Source: Sediminibacterium ginsengisoli (GTDB lineage: Bacteria; Bacteroidota; Bacteroidia; Chitinophagales; Chitinophagaceae). Taken from it: a DNA stretch of 64,000 nucleotides. Made by a program: the position numbers and the translations under genes. Within the stretch, counting starts at the first letter, position 1. The number at the start of each line of letters is the position of its first letter. The notes below the pieces were generated by a model. That model worked only from the letters and a program-made list of their open reading frames with translations, was not told the origin of the DNA and ran no database searches. The stretch spans positions 62,001-126,000 of the forward strand of contig NZ_FUWH01000004.1 of the NCBI RefSeq assembly GCF_900167075.1. Reading direction: 5' to 3'. Of the stretch, positions 55,401 through 61,513 are shown piece after piece.

Positions 55401-55880
55401 ACTCCCCTGCGGACTGATCCGTTTTCCGTTACCGCCGATGGTTATATAATAGTAAACTGTATCTGCATAGCGGTTTTTCCGGTGACTGAACTGCTGGTTG
55501 ATGCTGTCTTTTACCCATTGGTGCGGGCCGGGTGCGTAAAAAAGGAAATAGTCGCTGCCGTTGAAAATACCATCACCGCCGTCAGACATTTCGATCGCGT
55601 TTTCAGTCAGGTCATCCTGGGGAATAATACTGTTATTCTCCTCAAGCATTGCGCCGCCGTTGCCATATAACCGGACACCTGCCGAACTGATGCTGCCGGA
55701 AGCCAGTCCGAGCGATGTCAGCAGCGGCAGATCAACCTTATAAACGCCGCCTCGGGTAACCCCGATCCTGGCCCAGCTGCCCGAAGCCAGCACCGAATGG
55801 GCGGCATACCGGCGCTGGGCGCTGGCGGTGAAGACAGCACCAGACAGTAAAACAACGATCAGCAGGCGTTTGAGTATCAT
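52470..55880 (-). CDS. porU: Type IX secretion sortase PorU (C25 gingipain-like peptidase)
   Basis: PorU removes the C-terminal signal of T9SS cargo and attaches it to lipopolysaccharide at the cell surface. The 1136-residue protein has a signal peptide (LLIVVLLSGAVFTASA), an N-terminal domain (SVLASGSWARIGVTRGGVYK), and a C25 peptidase domain from about residue 405. The likely catalytic dyad is His646 in NYSGHGSYQ and Cys680 in ITASCDFAPYDDP. The C-terminal region has RNYPNPFTTSTTFSFEHN and a FlgD-like domain (VVIYSMNGRLVKRI, then LNWDGMDEHGRKL), consistent with the retained CTD of PorU. It lies 147 bases upstream of porV and is divergent from gldJ. Confidence 0.95.
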   Translation of the reverse strand: MILKRLLIVVLLSGAVFTASAQRRYAAHSVLASGSWARIGVTRGGVYKVDLPLLTSLGLASGSISSAGVRLYGNGGAMLEENNSIIPQDDLTENAIEMSDGGDGIFNGSDYFLFYAPGPHQWVKDSINQQFSHRKNRYADTVYYYITIGGNGKRISPQGSSPVANRTVNSYDERYYLENDLVNLLSSGKEWYGEEFNAGTSSRHFTVSWSGFVPGEPVGIRADIAARTVGAASSFRLGVNNQPVQTVSLPGVSGSFLDMYAIATNASGTFIPAQAALDVGFTFLPGTAGAQAWLNWFELHGRKSLAVTGSEQLFFRDWRSVAAGSVAGFTVTNAPAGSVAWDITNLADPVKMNIALNNGQLSFTNDAARLREYVVFNSSNLLQPFAAGKMVNQDLHGSSAADYLVVTHPAFLNEARRLAAFHEQHHGLKTLVVTTEQVFNEFGSGNADPVAIRDFVKMFYDRAAGNQALMPKYLLLFGAGSYDPRYRLKDNTNFVPCYESVNSLDPLVTYNTDDFFGMLDDSDDINNITTPAALDLGIGRIPARSASDATVMVNKIVRYHNRQSMGSWRNQSVFVADDGDNNLHLYDTESLTTAAAATNPLQNQQKVYLDAFPLVSGSGGARYPAVNEAIVNSVTDGALFLNYSGHGSYQRLSEEAVLTADELARFSNADRLPLFITASCDFAPYDDPLKKSLGDQVLMGGENGAIALLTTTRLVFAYSNRIINEQYLRAALQPDANGRYPTLGESVMRGKNNTVQVSGDYLNPRKFALLGDPALRLAIPEQKVVITTINNQPLTGNDTLRALGNYTIGGEVRAISGSRLSSFNGMLNVVVYDKPAELRTRGNSAGSQPAGFRQQQNILYRGSASVTNGLFRFSFVLPLDLSFLPGRARISLYATDSVRDAAGTDTSFVIRATAVAGTDNEGPVIQPYLNDTLFRNGGLTHEQPLLLARLSDSSGINTSGNGIGHDITVTIDGDERNVQVLNAYYTADPDTYRSGTVRYRMPVLSPGRHWLVIKAWDVANHSGQARLDFEVARKDTLVVTRVRNYPNPFTTSTTFSFEHNQQAALLDVQVVIYSMNGRLVKRIARQVNTTGTRTAALNWDGMDEHGRKLEKGVYIYRVMIRKGDASYEDAGQLILL

Positions 55881-56211
55881 TACGGATGAAAAATTAGGGA
55901 TAAGCAGCGGATAAATTGTGCATGCAGCTGCTTTTCCTGCTTAAAGACCGGAAAAACCGCAGTTCCGCTGTTTGGATGCAGGCAGTTACCACTGGTACCG
56001 TAGAATTAGCACTACAAATAAAAGAAGGACCTGCAACATATTTTGCTCCCGCCGGCAGCGTATCTTTCCGGCCGGAACGGGCGAATATTAGGCTTTTGCT
56101 AACAGTAAGCATTTGCCGGGTGTTATCCGGGTTTCGGTAAAACATATATATTCGCATACGGTAAATCGGATTACCTGAGCATTTAACCTATTATAAAACC
56201 AATTTTCTGAC
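55881..56211. other. Divergent intergenic region between porU and gldJ
   Basis: This is 331 bases without a convincing gene. It must hold the promoters of both genes. On plus, TATATTCG at 56147-56154 is one mismatch from TAnnTTTG and lies about 58 bases before the gldJ ATG; no exact match was found. Short frames here (for example 55894-56157 minus) have no recognisable features and I take them as chance. Confidence 0.5.
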
Positions 56212-57777
56212 ATGCAGTTATTGAAAACATCCAGGAACATCGTTTGGCTGTTGGCAGTTGCAGGTGCTGTGGCATCCTGTAATGTGTTTAAGAAGAAGCA
56301 TGATAAATCCACCGCAACCGGCTGGAATTATAACGATAAGGACCAGGGCAACTTCAATGTGTCGAAGCCGAAAGATATCAAGGCGGCACCGGGACTGGTG
56401 TTTGTACAGGGTGGTACATTTACCATGGGTGCAACGCAGGAAGATGTGATGGGCGACTGGAATAATATCCAGCGCAGGATTACAGTGAACTCCTTTTTTA
56501 TAGATAAAACGGAAGTAGCCAATGTGCACTATCGTGAATACCTGTACTGGCTGGATAATGTATTCGGGCAGGCGGGTATGGATTCCATTGTAGAGCAGGC
56601 CAAACCGGATACGCTGGTATGGAGAAGCGAACTTGCCTACAATGAACCATATGTGGAATATTATTTCCGTCACCCCTCTTACAATTATTATCCTGTGGTA
56701 GGTGTTAACTGGAAACAGGCAACGGATTATTGTATCTGGCGTACGGACAGGGTGAATGAGCTTACCCTGATGGGTAAAGGCTACCTGGATAAGAAAAGCC
56801 AGATCAAAAGAGAACTGAACGGGTCGGGCCAGGATAATTTCAATACCAAGGCTTACCTGATGGATGAATACCAGGCAACTCCGGGCAGGGAAGCGGCTTC
56901 CAAAAAGAATCCGCTGAAAGATGCACAGGGCAGACCAAGGACCAAAGTAAATTTTGAAGATGGTATCCTGTATGGAGATTATCGTCTGCCAACAGAAGCA
57001 GAGTGGGAATATGCAGCATATGGTTACATCGCAGAGAACCCGCAGAAAAAGCAGAAAGGTGCCAAACGCGGTGAAGAGCTGATTGCCAACAAGCAGATCT
57101 ATTCCTGGAAGAATAATGGTTACGACAATTCCCGTTATACGCAGAAAGGCGGATACCAGGGTGCATTCCTGGCCAACTTCAAACGTGGTTCGGGTGATAA
57201 CATGGGTGTAGCCGGCGGTCTGAACGATAACGCGGCGATCCCTGCAGAAGTAACTTCATTCATGCCGAATGGTTACGGATTGTATAACATGAGCGGTAAT
57301 GTGAGTGAATGGGTAGCGGATGTGTACAGGCCGATGAACACCATCGACAACGATGATTTCAATCCGTTCCGTGGTAACGAGTTCAAAAAAGTAGATATGA
57401 GCGGCGGTCAGGGCAACCTGCGTGACGACAAAGGCCGTATCAAAATGATACCTGAAGATGATTCTGCATTACGCAACAGGCGTAACTATCAGCGCTCTTA
57501 TGCTACCAACTACCTCGATGGAGACTCTTCAAGCAATGTATACTATGGTTATGGTGTAACAACCCTGATCTCAGATAAATCGAGGGTATACAAAGGCGGC
57601 AGCTGGAACGACAGGGCGTACTGGTTAAGTCCGGGCTCCCGCAGGTTCCTGGAAGAAGACCAGAGCACCAATACACTCGGTTTCCGTTGTGCCATGACGC
57701 ACTACGGCGCAGCAGAAGGCACATCGCGCAAAGCGCAGACAGGCCAGTTCATTCCACAGCGCCGCAACAAACGTTAA
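56212..57777 (+). CDS. gldJ: Gliding motility / T9SS lipoprotein GldJ (SUMF1-like domain)
   Basis: The 521-residue protein has a lipoprotein signal (LLAVAGAVASC, predicted lipidated Cys). It has a formylglycine-generating enzyme-like (SUMF1) domain from about residue 65: PGLVFVQGGTFTMGATQEDV, INSFFIDKTEVANVHYREYL-like segment, YRLPTEAEWEYAAYG, YGLYNMSGNVSEWVADVY, YKGGSWNDRAYWL and NTLGFRCAM. In Bacteroidota this fold without an enzymatic role defines GldJ and GldK. Position beside porU and porV favours GldJ, as in Flavobacterium johnsoniae. It stabilises the gliding machinery and supports T9SS function at the outer membrane. A hairpin terminator follows. Confidence 0.9.
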   Translation: MQLLKTSRNIVWLLAVAGAVASCNVFKKKHDKSTATGWNYNDKDQGNFNVSKPKDIKAAPGLVFVQGGTFTMGATQEDVMGDWNNIQRRITVNSFFIDKTEVANVHYREYLYWLDNVFGQAGMDSIVEQAKPDTLVWRSELAYNEPYVEYYFRHPSYNYYPVVGVNWKQATDYCIWRTDRVNELTLMGKGYLDKKSQIKRELNGSGQDNFNTKAYLMDEYQATPGREAASKKNPLKDAQGRPRTKVNFEDGILYGDYRLPTEAEWEYAAYGYIAENPQKKQKGAKRGEELIANKQIYSWKNNGYDNSRYTQKGGYQGAFLANFKRGSGDNMGVAGGLNDNAAIPAEVTSFMPNGYGLYNMSGNVSEWVADVYRPMNTIDNDDFNPFRGNEFKKVDMSGGQGNLRDDKGRIKMIPEDDSALRNRRNYQRSYATNYLDGDSSSNVYYGYGVTTLISDKSRVYKGGSWNDRAYWLSPGSRRFLEEDQSTNTLGFRCAMTHYGAAEGTSRKAQTGQFIPQRRNKR

Positions 57778-57800
57778 GAAAAGGAAAGGTAAATACAGCG

Positions 57801-57828
57801 AAAAGCCATCTCCCCGGAGGTGGCTTTT
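57801..57828 (+). terminator. Rho-independent terminator of gldJ
   Basis: Two 13-base arms (57801-57813 and 57816-57828) pair with one G-U and leave a 2-base loop; the true loop may be wider. The stem is GC-rich in the centre with an A-run before and a T-run after. It lies 24 bases after the gldJ stop, so murF probably has its own promoter. Confidence 0.8.
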
Positions 57829-57899
57829 TCATCTCCGTACATCAGCCTGATCATTGCCTATTCCTCAATTCCGCTTAAGTTTACATTAAAATAAACACT

Positions 57900-59177
57900 G
57901 TGACCATCTCTGCATTATACGATATATACCTGGCCCATCCTTCTGTTCAGACAGATACCCGAAAATTAAAAAGCGGCGATCTGTTCTTTGCACTGAAAGG
58001 GCCGAATTTCAACGGCAACCATTTTGCCCGGCAAGCCCTGGATGCGGGAGCCGCTTATGTGATTGCAGATGAGGACACAGGTTTTACGGACAGCCGTGTT
58101 ATACGTGTAGATGATACGCTGAAAACCTTGCAGGCGCTGGCACATCATCATCGCATGCAGTTCAGTATTCCCTTTATTGCCATTACCGGCAGCAATGGTA
58201 AAACCACAACCAAGGAACTGGTATCGGCTGTACTCGCGGCACATTTTACAACTTATACAACACAGGGAAACCTCAACAACCATATCGGTGTTCCGCTTAC
58301 CTTGCTCAGCATCCGGAAAGATGCACAGATGGCCGTGATTGAAATGGGCGCCAACCATCAGCGCGAAATTGCGGGTTATTGTGTTTATACAGCTCCAACG
58401 CATGGCATCATCACCAATGTGGGCAAAGCTCACCTGGAAGGATTCGGCGGCGTGGAAGGCGTTAAAAAGGGCAAAGGCGAGCTTTTCGATTACCTGCGGG
58501 AACATAAGGGCACCGCATTTATCTATTCAGACTACGACTACCTTCAGGAAATGAGCGCCGGCATTCCGCATATTGAACAATACGGAACAACAACCGGTGC
58601 TGTTACAGGAAAAGTACATGCAGCCGAACCCTTTCTTACCGCAGAGATCACAGGCGGACTTACCCCCTGCCTGATCCACAGCAAATTAGTAGGCGTTTAC
58701 AATCTTCCGAATATTTTGTGCGCTGTAAGCGTAGGGCTTCATTTTGGCGTACCTGCAGAAAAGATCGTTGCTGCGATAGAAGCTTATACCCCATCGAACA
58801 GTCGTTCACAACTCGTAACACGCGGCACCAACAGCATTATCCTTGATGCTTACAATGCCAACCCTACCAGCATGAAGGCCGCTATCGAAAATTTTGCACA
58901 CCTGCCTGCCGGGCAAAAAGTACTGATGCTCGGCGGCATGATGGAACTCGGTCCGGAAAGCCTCTCCGAGCATCGCCAGCTGGTTGAGCTGATCAGCAGT
59001 TACAACTGGAAAGCCGTTGTGCTTGTGGGCGGTGATTTTGGAAAGCTGGATCATCCTTTCCTTTATTTTGCCAATGCAGAAGCTGCCGCAGAATGGTTCA
59101 GGCAACAGGCTTTTGAACATACACATATTCTTGTGAAAGGCTCAAGAAGCATGCAGATGGAAAAGATACTTGCATAA
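57900..59177 (+). CDS. murF: UDP-N-acetylmuramoyl-tripeptide--D-alanyl-D-alanine ligase
   Basis: This 425-residue ATP-dependent ligase adds D-Ala-D-Ala to the peptidoglycan precursor. The N-terminal domain has QTDTRKLKSGDLFFALKGPN, the ATP loop ITGSNGKTTTKELVSAVL, NHIGVPLTLLSIRKDAQMAV and IEMGANHQREIAGY. The C-terminal domain has LDAYNANPTSMKAAIENFA and MLGGMMELGPES. The first codon is GTG (57900-57902); no in-frame ATG gives the family N-terminus, and the predicted 425 residues match the usual size. It is in the same orientation as gldJ but separated by a terminator. In some Bacteroidota genomes these genes are also neighbours. Confidence 0.95.
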   Translation: MTISALYDIYLAHPSVQTDTRKLKSGDLFFALKGPNFNGNHFARQALDAGAAYVIADEDTGFTDSRVIRVDDTLKTLQALAHHHRMQFSIPFIAITGSNGKTTTKELVSAVLAAHFTTYTTQGNLNNHIGVPLTLLSIRKDAQMAVIEMGANHQREIAGYCVYTAPTHGIITNVGKAHLEGFGGVEGVKKGKGELFDYLREHKGTAFIYSDYDYLQEMSAGIPHIEQYGTTTGAVTGKVHAAEPFLTAEITGGLTPCLIHSKLVGVYNLPNILCAVSVGLHFGVPAEKIVAAIEAYTPSNSRSQLVTRGTNSIILDAYNANPTSMKAAIENFAHLPAGQKVLMLGGMMELGPESLSEHRQLVELISSYNWKAVVLVGGDFGKLDHPFLYFANAEAAAEWFRQQAFEHTHILVKGSRSMQMEKILA

Positions 59178-59216
59178 GGCTGACGATTATCAGCCTGCCA
59201 CGCTTTTTATTTTTAG

Positions 59217-59224
59217 TATTTTTG
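59217..59224 (+). promoter_or_regulatory. Putative -7 box for the DUF983 gene
   Basis: TATTTTTG is an exact TAnnTTTG match. It ends only 4 bases before the ATG at 59229, so if used the transcript would be leaderless or nearly so. The motif is seen; the start point is inferred. Confidence 0.45.
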
Positions 59225-59228
59225 CAGC

Positions 59229-59690
59229 ATGGCTAACAGTAAAAAACGCAGGTTCTATCTCACCAGCGCACTTACCAACAGGTGCCCCAGGTGCAGGGAA
59301 GGTAAAATTTTCAAAACCGACAACGCTTATAACTTCAAGGAAAACATGCTGATGCATAAGGAATGTCCTGTTTGTGGTCAGCCTACCGAAATTGAAGTGG
59401 GGTTTTATTACGGAACCGGATATGTAAGCTATGCTCTGGCAGTAGCCCTGCTCGTTTCAACTTTTGTAGCCTGGAAGGTACTGATAGGAATGACATTCTC
59501 CATCAATGATAACCGGATCTTTTACTGGATGGGTACTGCTTTCGTACTGCTCTTCGCGGCGCAACCGCTGATCATGCGTTTATCAAGAAGCCTGTGGCTG
59601 AGCTGGTTTGTAAAATATGATCCTGACTGGGAAAGTAAGCCCATTAAAAAGCCGGAAAGAGTTGTGAAGGAGCAGATGAATAATTGGTGA
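59229..59690 (+). CDS. DUF983 domain-containing membrane protein
   Basis: This 153-residue protein has two CxxC pairs near the N-terminus (NRCPRCREGKIF and CPVCGQPTEIE), suggesting a zinc ribbon. The conserved GFYYGTGYVSYALAVALLVS comes next, and the two hydrophobic segments are roughly residues 65-85 and 95-115. The C-terminus is WFVKYDPDWESKPI. That is the DUF983 layout common in Bacteroidota and alphaproteobacteria; the function is not established. I chose the ATG at 59229; an alternative frame at 59170 is out of phase. Confidence 0.9.
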   Translation: MANSKKRRFYLTSALTNRCPRCREGKIFKTDNAYNFKENMLMHKECPVCGQPTEIEVGFYYGTGYVSYALAVALLVSTFVAWKVLIGMTFSINDNRIFYWMGTAFVLLFAAQPLIMRLSRSLWLSWFVKYDPDWESKPIKKPERVVKEQMNNW

Positions 59691-59721
59691 GATTGGGAGT
59701 GAGGATTTGATGGATGGCTCA

Positions 59722-59870
59722 GGGGATTAGTGAGGAGTTGGTGGGGTGGGGTTGTTCTGAGGATTAGTGAGGATTTGATGGGGTGGGATTGTTCTGAGGA
59801 TTAGTGAGGAGTTGGTGGAGTGGAATTGTTCAGAGGATTAGTGAGGGTTTTGACGGGTGGAAATTGCGCA
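59722..59870. repeat. G-rich imperfect 37-bp tandem repeat
   Basis: Four successive units start at 59722, 59759, 59796 and 59833, with lengths 37, 37, 37 and 38. Each opens with GRGGATTAGTGAGG (R is A or G). A variable GTTGGTGGGGTGG-like middle follows, then a TTGTTC/TTGCGC end. Degenerate copies flank them (about 59696-59721 and 59871-59895). The plus strand is G-rich with several GGGG runs. It lies in the 306-base gap between two convergent genes and encodes nothing recognisable. Confidence 0.85.
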
Positions 59871-59922
59871 GGGGGTTGGTTAGTTAGGGATTGGAATTTG
59901 ACGTCAGTTTTTTTGCAGATAA

Positions 59923-59957
59923 AAGAAGAGCGGACCTTTTGGGGATCCGCTCTTCTT
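59923..59957. terminator. Bidirectional hairpin terminator
   Basis: Two perfect 12-base arms (59923-59934 and 59946-59957) frame an 11-base loop. The stem core is AGAGCGGA with A-rich and T-rich outer ends. It lies between the convergent DUF983 and beta-helix lipoprotein genes and probably ends the latter, 39 bases after its stop. Confidence 0.8.
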
Positions 59958-59996
59958 GTTATGTGACTCAGTGATCTTGTTCACATCACTGTTGCT

Positions 59997-61487
59997 TTAA
60001 TTTACAAACCTTGTCCATCCTTTCCACCAGTTTGCATCTACACCCGCGGCATCACAGGCACCGCGGAAAGTTACTGTACGGAAGAAACCTGTGCCGGTAA
60101 GCTTAGGATCTGCAAAGCTTGCGCCGGTCAGGATCGGCTGGTATCCGTTTGATCCGCCGAATGGCAGGAAGTCTGGTGCTGCGTAGTTGAACGGAGCAAT
60201 CAGCTTCGCATCAGATACGTTGGTCAGTACGGTATTGTTGAAGAAAGCATTTGAGAAGAAGGTCTTAACAGAGTCGGTGTTCCAGCCTGTTGGCGTAGGA
60301 GCAGCGATGTACTGGTAAGAAGCTGCATCAGTGCCGGTCAGCGGACCGCAACCTGCAATGGTATTGTTTTTGAAACGAACGGTGCTGTCTTTCACGTTCA
60401 GGTCTTCTGCACGACCATTTCTTGCATCGATCAGCAGACCTGCGGGCCAGCCGAGGAAGATAGAGTTGAAGATAGAGATACCTGAGTTACGACGGATCTG
60501 CGCCGCTGCCAGGAACAGGCTGTTGCCGTTGTTGGCCAGTGTTGCCCTTGGACCGATTGCTGTGATATTGCTGAATACTGCTTTTGTCTGCGGAGTATTG
60601 ATAGAACCGCTCGCATCGTTATCACTTTCAAAACCTTCACTTCTTGAAATATCCGCAATCGCAGAATCGCGCAGGATGATACCGAACTGTACGTTACCGC
60701 TGAAACCATTATCAGTATCGAAATCGTCATCCTGTGTTTTGTAAGTGATCAGGTGACTGCAGTTTACAGTACCACCGAACCACTCGAACGCATCATCTTT
60801 TGCGTAAGTAACCTGAACATAATCGATCACAGTTTTACGACCTACAGCGGCCATGGTAAGACTGTTGATCTCTTTATCAGGCTGGTATGCGTAACCTGCA
60901 TATTCGATACGAACATAACGTAATACGCCAGAACTGTCGTTATCGTTAGGCGTTGTACCACCACCGGCAACACCATCGCCGAAGGCATTATCAATACCAC
61001 CTTCTACCTGCAAGGTACCTGCACCGCCGCCGGTTCCGGTGTAAGTTGAGTTGACGCTCGCTTTACCGCAGATCACTATTCCACCCCAGTCGCCTGAACG
61101 TGGTACAGGAGAATTTGAAGTAAATACGATCGGTGCATCCTGTGTACCGTCTGCCACGATCTTGGCACCGCGGGTAATAACCAGTGCAGCTACGTTTGCA
61201 CCCTGGTAGTCTCCTTTGATGGTAACACCCGGTTCAACTTTCATCGTAGCATTGTTCACCATGTATACAAGGCCACTCAGGATGTAATTGTTTCCGGCAC
61301 GAAGCACGGTATCCTTGTCGATACGTCCTTTCAGGGTAATGGTCTGACCTGTAGAACCGCCTCCACCTGGAGTTAGAACATAGATGGTGTTGCCATCTTC
61401 TTCAATCTTCCGGCAGCTGGTAACAGCCAGTCCCGCCAGTGCAGTTAACAAAATGAGCGACTTTTTCATTGTATTCTGTTTATTCAT
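59997..61487 (-). CDS. Beta-helix-like surface lipoprotein paired with a TonB-dependent receptor
   Basis: This protein is 496 residues long, or 490 from the second Met (61469). A lipoprotein signal (LILLTALAGLAVTSC) leads to a short linker and then repetitive beta-rich sequence with segments such as NNATMKVEPGVTIKGDYQGA and RSGDWGGIVICGKASVN. This resembles right-handed parallel beta-helix proteins. NALVI-type strands and many Asn/Asp/Gly turns fill the rest. A Cys near the C-terminus (FRGACDAAGV) is conserved in such proteins as I recall. Such proteins commonly lie directly downstream of TonB-dependent receptors in Bacteroidota, as here (26-base gap). The ligand is unknown. Confidence 0.82.
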   Translation of the reverse strand: MNKQNTMKKSLILLTALAGLAVTSCRKIEEDGNTIYVLTPGGGGSTGQTITLKGRIDKDTVLRAGNNYILSGLVYMVNNATMKVEPGVTIKGDYQGANVAALVITRGAKIVADGTQDAPIVFTSNSPVPRSGDWGGIVICGKASVNSTYTGTGGGAGTLQVEGGIDNAFGDGVAGGGTTPNDNDSSGVLRYVRIEYAGYAYQPDKEINSLTMAAVGRKTVIDYVQVTYAKDDAFEWFGGTVNCSHLITYKTQDDDFDTDNGFSGNVQFGIILRDSAIADISRSEGFESDNDASGSINTPQTKAVFSNITAIGPRATLANNGNSLFLAAAQIRRNSGISIFNSIFLGWPAGLLIDARNGRAEDLNVKDSTVRFKNNTIAGCGPLTGTDAASYQYIAAPTPTGWNTDSVKTFFSNAFFNNTVLTNVSDAKLIAPFNYAAPDFLPFGGSNGYQPILTGASFADPKLTGTGFFRTVTFRGACDAAGVDANWWKGWTRFVN

Positions 61488-61513
61488 TTTTATAATTTGT
61501 ATCTGAAGCTTTT

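Noticed and set aside
55894..56157. 87-residue minus-strand reading frame in the porU-gldJ gap
   Set aside because: No signal peptide, domain or convincing start was seen, and the gap should hold divergent promoters.
56212..57777. SUMF1-domain protein as a formylglycine-generating enzyme
   Set aside because: It is a lipoprotein beside porU and porV, as GldJ is, and no sulfatase gene is nearby.
59722..59870. 37-bp repeat as a CRISPR array
   Set aside because: Units are directly adjacent with no spacers, and there are no cas genes in the window.
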